Positions 26,007 through 34,038 of a stretch of DNA of 64,000 nucleotides are shown here, piece by piece. The notes beneath the pieces were generated by a model. That model ran no database searches. It was not told the DNA's origin and saw only the letters and a list, made by a program, of their open reading frames with translations. Origin of the DNA: Corynebacterium auriscanis (GTDB lineage: Bacteria; Actinomycetota; Actinomycetes; Mycobacteriales; Mycobacteriaceae); the NCBI RefSeq assembly GCF_030408435.1, contig NZ_CP047046.1, forward strand, positions 2,090,572 through 2,154,571. Reading direction: 5' to 3'. A program made the position numbers and the translations under genes. The stretch's first letter is position 1. Each line of letters begins with the position of its first letter.

Positions 26007-28727
26007 CTACTTCTTAGCCTTACGCGAACGCTTGGCTGGTTTGGCCGCCTCTTCAGCGGCAATCATCTCCTCATACTTAGCAAACAAGTCAGACAATCGG
26101 TCTTCGTCGGTTTCGTACGGACGTTCGGAATACAGCCTGTCTACAAACCGGTCAATATCTTCATGCGCAGCCCGCAGATTCGCGGGCATTTGTTCGGGGT
26201 CGTACAACTGCGCCAGCGTCTTTTCGCAGTGGTATTCGCGTACATCCAGCACCCGCAGCGCGAGCTGCGCGAGCTTCTGCTTCTCTTCCTCCGAAAGCTC
26301 CCGCACAGGAAAATTGTTATAGACGATCGTATTGGAGTAGCGGTAGTCCGTCTTCATTTTCCCGCCGACAGCCCGAGCCCACACCATGTGCATCCGCGAG
26401 GTCAGCAACCCGAACAGCCAGGGTTCGGCGTCATACACTGCGTAGGCTGCGTTCGAAATAACCGTGTCAGGGCTCAGAAAACCCATCGGGATGTAGTCCC
26501 GGCGCTCGGAAGAGACGCTAGGAACGATGATCGAGTCGGAGGTGCCACCCTTTTGCTCTCTAAACGACCAAGGGGTTCCCGCTTTCCTGCGGGTGCCAGC
26601 GTCACGACTTCCAGAGCGCATGTTGAACACTCTTATAAACCGCTCAGCTAGGACAGGTATCATTTCTGCATCCTTTACTTGATCCGGGCGCACCCAAATG
26701 CAAAATCGATCTATGCCTCTAATAAATTCTTGACTTCCGAGAAGTCTTTTGAGGTACCGATCAGCATCCGTGCTGTTGGCAACTAACTCATCGCGTTCTT
26801 GCGTTGTGAGGAGCAAATTTCCCCCGTCCATCGGCATGTTGCCGAACTGCATTGCAGGAAAGCCAAGAGATAGTGGTTTCTTGGGACGGCGCGATATGAA
26901 TAGGTTCTTCGCATCAGCAAGATAGCCATTGAGGTGCTGGACTTTGTTTCGAATTCCGTCTTGGTAGAGGTACTTCGGAGCCGACGACTCTGAACGGAGC
27001 CCGATGACGACCACAGTCACACCCGCATTGTTCTTTGCATTGTTTTCCCATTTAAACGAGTTGTACGCAAAACCGATCTCAACCCCTGAATCAAAGATCA
27101 TGGGGAACATAAGCCCAACGTGTTCGCCTTGCACAACCGAATTGGTGGACACAAACGCAAGCTGGGCATCCGTCCCTGCGATATAGTCCGTGCCTTTGAT
27201 AAACCACAGAGCGATGTAGTCGAGGTTCTTGTTGAAGGGGCGATCGCCAAAAACGAACGAGTAGTCCTCTTTCTGCTCGGGTTTTTGTTTCTTTGAACCG
27301 GCATACGGAGGGTTGCCGATCAGGTAGATCTCGTCCGTCCCGTTGTTCGGGCAGACCTCGTTCCATTCGATGCGGGCAGCGTTGCCAGCGCGGATCTGGC
27401 CGGTTTCCTTCAACGGGATCAGCGGGATTGCGATACCGAATTGCTCGCGGAACTCGCGGTTCATCTGGTGCTTGGCAATCCACATCGACAGGATGGCGAC
27501 CTCTACCGCAAAATCGTCGATTTCAATGCCGTAGAAGTTCTCGATATTAATGCGCGACTCGTTGAAAAGAACGTCATTCTTACCTAGTTCCGTCTGGCGC
27601 TGCAAGATTGCATGCTCTAGACGGCGAAGCTCCTTGTAGGCGATGACCAGGAAGTTTCCTGAACCACAGGCCGGGTCGAAAATCTTTATGCGTGCAATAC
27701 GATCCAGAAGTTTGGCCAGCTTCCTCGAATTGTCGAAGGCGGCCTCGAATTCTTCCTTGAGCTCATCGAGGAACAACGGCTCAATGGTCTTCAAGATGTT
27801 CGGCACCGAGGTGTAGTGCTGGCCCAGATTCGATCGCTTTCCTGGCGTCACGATCGCTTGAAACATTGAGCCAAAAATATCGGGGTTAATATCCAGCCAA
27901 ATCTGCTTGCCTAACCCAATTAGCATTTCGCGAGCTTTCGCGGAGAAGCGTGGGACGGTCAGCGCGGCGTTGGAATGAAAAAGACGGCCGTTGACGTAGG
28001 GAAAACCCCGCAGATGCGCAGGCTTTTTGGCCGGCTCAGCCTCATCTAGCGCTGCGAAGAGCTCCCTAATGAACCCGGCGGTATCGGAGCCATCGTCTAA
28101 AGTGTGAGAACCAACTGCGTTAGTGAACTGATTCTCAGTGAAAATGCCCGTGTCCTCCGCGAAGTAGCAGAACAGCAGGCGGGTGAAGAAGACATTTAAA
28201 CCATGCCGGTTTTTGGGGTCATCCAGGAGGCCGGGGTTGGCGGAAGCGAGCTCATCAAATAACTTGCCCATCTTTTCCGCAGCCCTGACGTCCGCGTGAG
28301 ATTCCGCGGTGTACTGGGCTTTCTCCATTCCAGCCCAAGGAAGGAAGAAAGTGAAATGCTGATCGATCTCCCGCAGCGGGAAAGTTCGGTTTTCTGCTGT
28401 TTTCCAGTCGTAGGCAATGAGATCTTGATAATCCGTCACAATCACGAAACGAGGTCTAAACCTCACCGCTGTTGGACTGTGCCGCAGATCGTCTAGCTCC
28501 TCGAGTAGATCCCCCTTCGTTTCGCGGAAGTAGATCACGTTCTTTTGCGCAACCTCACGCTGTGGGTCATCGGCCACGTTCAGAGAACCATTACGCAGGC
28601 GGGTGACATTACCTTTGGAACGCCCATAAGCCAGCAGGAGGTCGAAGAAGAAATCCCGATCGTAAACCTCACGCCCCGCCAGAGGTTTTACCCGCTCCTC
28701 AATTGCCTTGAGACTCAGCCGTGCCAC
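26007..28727 (-). CDS. MmeI-like N6-adenine DNA methyltransferase
   Basis: A 906-residue protein, GTG start. The N-terminal 150 residues resemble the MmeI N-terminal domain. An E-T-K (FRETKGD, about residues 68-74) occupies the place of the nuclease E-x-K, but the upstream metal-binding aspartate is unclear, so cutting activity is doubtful. SAM motif I is FDPACGSGNF (about 350) and the catalytic motif IV is GNPPYAGSKK (about 470), giving an N6-adenine enzyme. The later part holds a target-recognition-like region and a C-terminal helical tail. It is the first gene of the operon with helicase and GIY-YIG nuclease; it would mark self DNA. Confidence 0.88.
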   Translation of the reverse strand: MARLSLKAIEERVKPLAGREVYDRDFFFDLLLAYGRSKGNVTRLRNGSLNVADDPQREVAQKNVIYFRETKGDLLEELDDLRHSPTAVRFRPRFVIVTDYQDLIAYDWKTAENRTFPLREIDQHFTFFLPWAGMEKAQYTAESHADVRAAEKMGKLFDELASANPGLLDDPKNRHGLNVFFTRLLFCYFAEDTGIFTENQFTNAVGSHTLDDGSDTAGFIRELFAALDEAEPAKKPAHLRGFPYVNGRLFHSNAALTVPRFSAKAREMLIGLGKQIWLDINPDIFGSMFQAIVTPGKRSNLGQHYTSVPNILKTIEPLFLDELKEEFEAAFDNSRKLAKLLDRIARIKIFDPACGSGNFLVIAYKELRRLEHAILQRQTELGKNDVLFNESRINIENFYGIEIDDFAVEVAILSMWIAKHQMNREFREQFGIAIPLIPLKETGQIRAGNAARIEWNEVCPNNGTDEIYLIGNPPYAGSKKQKPEQKEDYSFVFGDRPFNKNLDYIALWFIKGTDYIAGTDAQLAFVSTNSVVQGEHVGLMFPMIFDSGVEIGFAYNSFKWENNAKNNAGVTVVVIGLRSESSAPKYLYQDGIRNKVQHLNGYLADAKNLFISRRPKKPLSLGFPAMQFGNMPMDGGNLLLTTQERDELVANSTDADRYLKRLLGSQEFIRGIDRFCIWVRPDQVKDAEMIPVLAERFIRVFNMRSGSRDAGTRRKAGTPWSFREQKGGTSDSIIVPSVSSERRDYIPMGFLSPDTVISNAAYAVYDAEPWLFGLLTSRMHMVWARAVGGKMKTDYRYSNTIVYNNFPVRELSEEEKQKLAQLALRVLDVREYHCEKTLAQLYDPEQMPANLRAAHEDIDRFVDRLYSERPYETDEDRLSDLFAKYEEMIAAEEAAKPAKRSRKAKK

Positions 28728-29014
28728 TTAACCCACCTTCGCCTTTCGATCACCCGGGATGGGGCTTTATTCTAGTGCTTCCCTCCCCCAGCATCGAGGT
28801 TAAACAGGGGGCACGACGAACTAAGACAACCCCCGGGCACCCCAAGCGCCCACACACCCCCAACGCCCACCCAATCCACCCTCTCCAATGAGGCAGACAG
28901 CTTAGGATAGACTAAGTTGTCCACTTGCGCGCAAAGTGTTATTTTGACCGCATTACGCTTTCGTGGCACCGAAAGCCGCCACATTGCGCCCACAGACCCC
29001 AAGAGGAGAAACCC
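28728..29014. other. Divergent promoter region between the methyltransferase and metQ
   Basis: About 290 bases, C-rich in the middle (28800-28890). It contains the McbR-like operator at 28908-28923 and the metQ ribosome-binding site AAGAGGAG at 29001-29008. No gene is seen. Confidence 0.6.
28908..28923. promoter_or_regulatory. McbR-type operator upstream of metQNI
   Basis: TAGACTAAGTTGTCCA matches the corynebacterial McbR palindrome TAGAC-N6-GTCTA at 9 of 10 positions. It lies 91 bases before the metQ start. McbR represses sulfur amino acid genes in C. glutamicum, so methionine-linked control of this importer is likely. Confidence 0.75.
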
Positions 29015-29884
29015 ATGTCCCTAGGACGCAAAGCCCTAGCAGCCGCCCTGGCAGCCACCACCGCCTTCAGCCTGGCCGCTTGCGGTGGCAATGATGAAGA
29101 AGCCATCAAGATCGGCACCACCGATTCCGACCAGAAGCAGTGGCAGGTCTTCAAGGAAGAACTGGACAAGGCCGGCATCAAGGGCGAGGTCGTTTCCTTT
29201 AACGACTACAACATCCCCAACCAGGCGTTGAAGGATGGCCAGATCGATATCAACAACTTCCAGCACATGAAGTTCCTGGCCGAGTACAACGTAGGTAACG
29301 ACACGAACCTGGTTCCCGTCGGCGCCACCGAGATCGTCCCACTGGCCCTGTACTACAAGGATCACAAGAGCGTTGCGGACGTAGAAAAGGCCGGCGAGGT
29401 GGTTATCCCTAACGATTCCACCAACCAAGGCCGCGCTATCAACGTGCTGGTCCAGGCCAAGCTGGTCACCCTCAAGAAGGACGGCCTGCTGACCCCTACC
29501 CCAGCAGACATTGACGAGAGCAAGTCCAAGATCAAGGTCACCACCGTGGACGCAGCACAGACCGCGACCTCCTACCTGGATGGCAAGCCAGCCGTTGTGA
29601 ACAACTCCTTCCTATCCAAGGCCGGAATCGATCCAAACACCGCCATCTTCAAGGACGATCCAAAGGCCGATGAGGCAAAGCCTTACATCAACGGCTTCGT
29701 GACCACCAAGGAAAACCAGAACAAGGAAGAGTTCAAAAAGCTCGTCGAGATCTGGCACTCCAAGCCAGTCCAGGACGCTCTCAACGAAGAGTCCAAGGGC
29801 ACGTCCGTAGAGATCAAGATGGACGGTCCCGAGCTGGAGAAGATCCTGACCGAGACCCAGGACAAGCTGAAGGCCCAGAAGTAA
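29015..29884 (+). CDS. metQ: Methionine ABC transporter substrate-binding lipoprotein
   Basis: A 289-residue NLPA-family lipoprotein. The start at 29015 is chosen for the AAGAGGAG site and the signal peptide MSLGRKALAAALAATTAFSL followed by the lipobox LAAC. The mature protein has KIGTTDSDQKQWQVFKEEL, INNFQHMKFL, VPLALYY and VIPNDSTNQGRA, all typical of MetQ. It captures methionine at the cell surface and passes it to MetI/MetN. First gene of metQNI behind the McbR-like operator. Confidence 0.92.
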   Translation: MSLGRKALAAALAATTAFSLAACGGNDEEAIKIGTTDSDQKQWQVFKEELDKAGIKGEVVSFNDYNIPNQALKDGQIDINNFQHMKFLAEYNVGNDTNLVPVGATEIVPLALYYKDHKSVADVEKAGEVVIPNDSTNQGRAINVLVQAKLVTLKKDGLLTPTPADIDESKSKIKVTTVDAAQTATSYLDGKPAVVNNSFLSKAGIDPNTAIFKDDPKADEAKPYINGFVTTKENQNKEEFKKLVEIWHSKPVQDALNEESKGTSVEIKMDGPELEKILTETQDKLKAQK

Positions 29885-29922
29885 CTAAGGCCCAGAAGTA
29901 ACACCACGTTAGGACCCCTCCT

Positions 29923-31092
29923 ATGGCCGAAAACCTCGGCAACGCCGCCGCAGCTCGCCCCGTTGGCGCCGAAAGCGCCAACAACACGGCACGCACCTCT
30001 GGTGAACCCAACACCTCCACCACTGGCGCACCCAGCGCAGCTGTCAACGACACCCGTCAGAAAACCGGCACATCGGTCGAATTCCGCAATGTCCGCAAAG
30101 TCTTCAACCAAGGCAAGCGCGACATTGTGGCATTGGATGATGTCAACATCACCATCCCCGCTGGCTCCATCGTGGGCATCATCGGTTATTCCGGTGCAGG
30201 TAAGTCCACACTTGTACGCCAGATCAACGGGTTGGATCGCCCCACGTCGGGTCAGATCCTGCTGGATGGACAGGACATTGTGGGCCTGCCCGAATCAAAA
30301 ATGCGCAAACTGCGCAGCAACATCGGCATGATCTTCCAGCAGTTCAACCTGTTCCAGTCACGCAACGTGGCCGGGAATGTGGCGTACCCGCTGGGGCTGC
30401 AGGGCGTCGATAAAAAAGAAAAGCAAACCCGCGTAGCCGAGCTGCTAGAGTTCGTCGGCCTGCAGGACAAAGGCAAAGCCTACCCCGAGCAGCTTTCCGG
30501 TGGCCAGAAACAACGCGTGGGTATTGCGCGCGCACTGGCGACGAACCCCAGCTTGCTGCTGGCCGATGAGGCCACCTCTGCACTGGATCCGTCCACGACC
30601 CGCGATGTGTTGGAACTGCTGCGCCGCGTGAACCGCGAGCTGGGGATCACGATTGTTGTGATTACCCACGAGATGGAAGTTGTGCGCTCGATCGCCGACC
30701 AGGTTGTCGTAATGGAAGGCGGCAAGGTCGTCGAGCAGGGCTCGGTGTACGAAGTGTTCTCCAACCCCTCCACCGATGTGGCCGCGAACTTCGTGGCAAC
30801 CTCGCTGCGCAACACCCCCGACCAAGTGGAAAGCGAAGCGCTGCAGGCCGGCACTGGCCGACTGTTCACCGTCACCATGGCCGAGGGCATCGGTTTCTTC
30901 AGTGCCGTTTCCGCGCTCGACAGCAACCACGTCAGCGTGAATATCGTGCACGGCGGTGTGACCACGCTGCAGCAGCACTCGTTCGGCAAGCTCACTCTGC
31001 GGCTCACCCCCAAGGATGAAGAAGGCGAGCGCGCCATCCAGAAGTTCTACGAGACCATGTCCGCCACGACCGAAGTGGAGGAGATCCGATGA
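29923..31092 (+). CDS. metN: Methionine ABC transporter ATP-binding protein
   Basis: A 389-residue ABC ATPase. Walker A GYSGAGKST, Q-loop MIFQQFNLF, signature LSGGQKQRV, Walker B LLADEATSALD and the C-terminal regulatory (NIL/ACT-like) domain that senses methionine in MetN. The first 50 residues are an Ala/Asn/Thr-rich extension not usual in the family, so a later start is possible, but no better-placed site is evident. It lies 38 bases after metQ and overlaps metI by ATGA. Confidence 0.92.
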   Translation: MAENLGNAAAARPVGAESANNTARTSGEPNTSTTGAPSAAVNDTRQKTGTSVEFRNVRKVFNQGKRDIVALDDVNITIPAGSIVGIIGYSGAGKSTLVRQINGLDRPTSGQILLDGQDIVGLPESKMRKLRSNIGMIFQQFNLFQSRNVAGNVAYPLGLQGVDKKEKQTRVAELLEFVGLQDKGKAYPEQLSGGQKQRVGIARALATNPSLLLADEATSALDPSTTRDVLELLRRVNRELGITIVVITHEMEVVRSIADQVVVMEGGKVVEQGSVYEVFSNPSTDVAANFVATSLRNTPDQVESEALQAGTGRLFTVTMAEGIGFFSAVSALDSNHVSVNIVHGGVTTLQQHSFGKLTLRLTPKDEEGERAIQKFYETMSATTEVEEIR

Positions 31093-31820
31093 ACCTCACC
31101 CACCACGCATTAGCTAACGACACTGTCACCAACAACACCGTGACCTTCCTGGCGAAGGGGCAGATGGATTGGGAGCGCCTGGGCCCAACGTTCACCAAGG
31201 CGCTGACGTCCACCCTGTACATGGTGTCCGTCACCCTGCTGATCTCCGCAATCCTGGGCTTGGTGCTCGGCATGCTGTTGTACACCACCCGCGAAGGCGG
31301 AGTGCTGGCCAACAAGCCGGTCTACTGGTTCCTCAACGTGCTGGTGAACTTCGTCCGCCCCATCCCGTTCATCATTTTGCTGACCGCGATTGGGCCGTTG
31401 ACCGAAGTGATCGCCGGTACCCGCATCGGTACGGAAGCGGCCATCGTGGGTATGGTGCTGGCCGCAACATTCGGCGCCGCCCGTATCGTGGAGCAGAACC
31501 TGGTTTCCATCGACCCTGGCGTGGTCGAGGCCGCCAAAGCCATGGGCGCTTCTCCCTTAAGGATCATTTTCTCGGTGATCATCCCCGAGGCCCTCGGTCC
31601 TTTGATCTTGGGCTTCACCTTCATGTTTATCGCGATCGTGGATATGTCCGCGATGGCCGGTTACATCGGTGCTGGTGGTTTGGGTGACTTCGCCATCGTC
31701 TACGGTTACCGCGCCTTCAATGACCAAGTCACGTGGATCACCGTGGCCGTGATCATCGTGATCGTGCAGATCGCCCAGCTGGGCGGCAACTGGTTGGCGA
31801 AGAAGATCATGCGTCGCTAG
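31089..31820 (+). CDS. metI: Methionine ABC transporter permease
   Basis: A 243-residue integral membrane protein with five or more helices and the EAA-type coupling loop EAAKAMGASPLRIIFSVIIPEA. The LNVLVNFVRPIPFIILL segment is typical of MetI. It forms the membrane channel with MetN and MetQ and is translationally coupled to metN. The first 25 residues are polar. Confidence 0.92.
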   Translation: MNLTHHALANDTVTNNTVTFLAKGQMDWERLGPTFTKALTSTLYMVSVTLLISAILGLVLGMLLYTTREGGVLANKPVYWFLNVLVNFVRPIPFIILLTAIGPLTEVIAGTRIGTEAAIVGMVLAATFGAARIVEQNLVSIDPGVVEAAKAMGASPLRIIFSVIIPEALGPLILGFTFMFIAIVDMSAMAGYIGAGGLGDFAIVYGYRAFNDQVTWITVAVIIVIVQIAQLGGNWLAKKIMRR

Positions 31821-31841
31821 TTCGCGGCACTAGACCGGCAC

Positions 31842-31900
31842 TTTTCGGTCCTGGCCGGTCCTGACCGGCACTAGCCCGGCACTTTTCGGTCCTGCTCGGT
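31842..31900. repeat. Short direct repeats downstream of metI
   Basis: CCGGCACTTTTCGGTCCTG occurs twice (about 31845 and 31877) with CCGGTCCTGACCGGCACTAG between, forming several overlapping inverted GACCGG/CCGGTC arms. The 200-base gap 31821-32021 has no gene apart from this and a hairpin at its end. Confidence 0.6.
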
Positions 31901-31989
31901 TCCCTTCGGCCGGGGTCTGTGGGGAGCCGCCTGCCTCCGGGTGTTGCTAGCGCAGTGCCCTTGCTGCACAACTTTGGCCCAACCCGATA

Positions 31990-32014
31990 GCCTGACTGAA
32001 CTTTTCAGTTAGGC
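31990..32014 (+). terminator. Hairpin with T-run immediately before the AMIN-like lipoprotein gene
   Basis: GCCTGACTGAA, CTTT, TCAGTTAGGC with two unpaired bases, followed by TGTTTTT up to the ATG at 32022. It has the form of an intrinsic terminator for metQNI, yet it ends just seven bases before the next start codon. Confidence 0.65.
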
Positions 32015-32021
32015 TGTTTTT

Positions 32022-32783
32022 ATGTTTGCTCACCGTACTACTTCCTTTTTTACCCGACGCCCCTCGCGCCCCCTCATCCCCATCATCCTTGCGGGAGCGC
32101 TTCTCACTGGGTGTGGAAGTACGCCTTCGGAGAGCACCGGCGATTCCACCACCAATAGTGCTACCCCCACTAGCGGTGCCGAGGGTTCCGCAACTGACGC
32201 TCAGGCAGCGGGTTCACCCTCTGGAGCGTCGCCCACGCATTCCACCTCGCCGTCGCCGGGGAAGCCCTCGCTCTCCTCGCCCGCCTCGCCCGAGTCGAGG
32301 GGCACCCATCCCAGTGCCGGCAAGGAATCCGGAGCCCAGCCGTTCCCCTCGTCCCTGCCCTTCGCCATGGAGCCCGTGAAAGGTTCGGAGCTCCGCGTTA
32401 TCGAAGCCCGTATCGGGCAACACCGTGGGTTTGACCGACTTGTCATTGAACTGAGTGGACACGGGCGCCCGGGCTGGACGTTGAAGACCACTAAGCAACC
32501 TTTTGCTGATGGCTCGGGATTCCCCGTCGAGTACTCCGGCAAAACGGCCCTCGTTGTTGCCCTGCACTATATTTCGATGCCTCAACGGCTGCGCGATGGC
32601 AGTTTCTACGATCCACCGCTCAGAGGCAACGCCAACGGAAACGCAATCCAGTCCGTAAAGGATCAGGGCGCGTTCGAGGCCGTTCACCAATACGTCCTGG
32701 GCTTGCGCGACGAAAACCCCCGGTACAAAATCAACTACTTGCAGTCCCCACCGCGGGTAGTTATCGATGTGGAAAAAGGCTAG
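32022..32783 (+). CDS. Lipoprotein with AMIN-like domain
   Basis: A 253-residue protein with a signal peptide and lipobox (IILAGALLTGCGS). Next is a Ser/Pro/Thr-rich linker of about 85 residues, then a globular domain (RVIEARIGQHRGFDRLVIELSGHG ... PPRVVIDVEKG) typical of AMIN-like actinobacterial lipoproteins. The function is unknown; AMIN domains often locate proteins at the envelope. No Shine-Dalgarno is seen: TAGGCT ends six bases before the ATG and could be a -10 box for a leaderless mRNA. Confidence 0.8.
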   Translation: MFAHRTTSFFTRRPSRPLIPIILAGALLTGCGSTPSESTGDSTTNSATPTSGAEGSATDAQAAGSPSGASPTHSTSPSPGKPSLSSPASPESRGTHPSAGKESGAQPFPSSLPFAMEPVKGSELRVIEARIGQHRGFDRLVIELSGHGRPGWTLKTTKQPFADGSGFPVEYSGKTALVVALHYISMPQRLRDGSFYDPPLRGNANGNAIQSVKDQGAFEAVHQYVLGLRDENPRYKINYLQSPPRVVIDVEKG

Positions 32784-32831
32784 TGGTGCCTCTTTTGTTT
32801 TTGTTTTCTCGACGCCACGCTCTAGACGGTT

Positions 32832-33908
32832 TTAGATTTCCTCCAGCACTTTAACCCGCCAACCGCGTTGCTTTTTCGGGGCATCCCCGCACGAGGTCAG
32901 CACTTCAATCGGGTCGGTTTGGGTAAGGTGCGCCCGGAAGCTCCTCTGTGTGGGGAAATGTAGAACCTCCACCTTTACTTTTTTGGACTTGGCACCCTGG
33001 GAATCACGCACCACCTCCACCGTGGTCTCGTGAGTGGCGAAGTCGTTAAGTCCGGGCTCAATGCCCAGCCCCAGCAGTCGGCGGGCTACTTCCAGTTCGG
33101 CTACCTGCGCCGGTGGGGTGAGTGTTCCCCGACCACGGTTGTTATGGAAGGTCAGCTTGTGTGTACGAGCGCCGTCCAGCATGTACCGGGTTTCGTCGCT
33201 GGTCAGTCGGCCAAAGGAATAGTTGCTCGGCAGTAAAATCATGGAAGGCGCGAAGCGGTGGCCCTTGGTGTGGGAGGATTCCCACACTTCGTCGTAGTCT
33301 TTGCTGACCTCGGCGGCCACGGGCCGTCCGAATATCGCACAGCAGCGGTCGCGCCGGGCGTGGGTGCATATCAGCAAGATGTTGCGATCTACTGTGGTTG
33401 CCTGTGGGTTTACCCCGGGCCGGCTGAGATCCAGGTCCAGCAGCTGCCGCACGTCGGTAATCTGCATTTCTTCCAGGATCGGGGTGTACGGCTGGTCAGG
33501 GTTAAACCCGGCGCGCTGTGCATCCGCCCACGCGATGAACAGTTGGCGCGTGCCCAGCTGCTCGCGCTCTTGCCCCGCACGGCCAGGTCGGCGAATGAAG
33601 TGCAGCTCAGCTTTGTTGGTTTTGAGGAATTTTTTCAGTTCCCCCGCCAGTTCTTTGCCGAGCGCTTCACCGTCGAGGATGTCCTTGCCCCACCCGCGGA
33701 AATATTCAACTGCTAACACGAGTTTCGCAGTCTTCGCGGTACCGGGCAATTTCTCCGCGGTGGGTTTGGCGCACAGGTCTGCTTTCGCCACGGGAGTTTG
33801 ATCAATGGTGGTTGCCAGCTGGTCGTCGTCGTTCTCCGTGGCTAGCGCCTTCGGCGAGGTCTGAGACTGGGGTGCTGTTCCCGCCACGGGGTTCCTCTTG
33901 GTGGACAT
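32832..33908 (-). CDS. Sucrase/ferredoxin-like family protein
   Basis: About 358 residues. The central segment LICTHARRDRCCAIFGRPVAAE with its cysteines and the later GHRFAPSMILLPSNYSFGRL are the signature of the sucrase ferredoxin-like (thioredoxin-fold Fe-S) family. Biochemical function is not settled. The N-terminal 60 residues are a polar Ala/Thr-rich extension. ATG 33908 is preferred over an upstream GTG at 33914. It ends convergently with the lipoprotein gene. Confidence 0.85.
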   Translation of the reverse strand: MSTKRNPVAGTAPQSQTSPKALATENDDDQLATTIDQTPVAKADLCAKPTAEKLPGTAKTAKLVLAVEYFRGWGKDILDGEALGKELAGELKKFLKTNKAELHFIRRPGRAGQEREQLGTRQLFIAWADAQRAGFNPDQPYTPILEEMQITDVRQLLDLDLSRPGVNPQATTVDRNILLICTHARRDRCCAIFGRPVAAEVSKDYDEVWESSHTKGHRFAPSMILLPSNYSFGRLTSDETRYMLDGARTHKLTFHNNRGRGTLTPPAQVAELEVARRLLGLGIEPGLNDFATHETTVEVVRDSQGAKSKKVKVEVLHFPTQRSFRAHLTQTDPIEVLTSCGDAPKKQRGWRVKVLEEI

Positions 33909-33939
33909 AACCACTAGCGTACCTAGACCAGCGAGAAAA

Positions 33940-34038
33940 CCTCATTATGTTGCCTCTATACATGGCACCAGCTCGTAACCCCACTGTGCTACACCGGCGC
34001 GCTGCCTTGCTGTGGCTACCTCAGTATGTTGCCTCTAT
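33940..34038. repeat. Direct repeat duplicating the 3' tail of imuB
   Basis: CCTCATTATGTTGCCTCTAT (33940-33959) and CCTCAGTATGTTGCCTCTAT (34019-34038) are 79 bases apart and differ at one base. The second copy spans the imuB stop codon, so the first is a copied tail in the gap before the sucrase-like gene. Confidence 0.7.
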
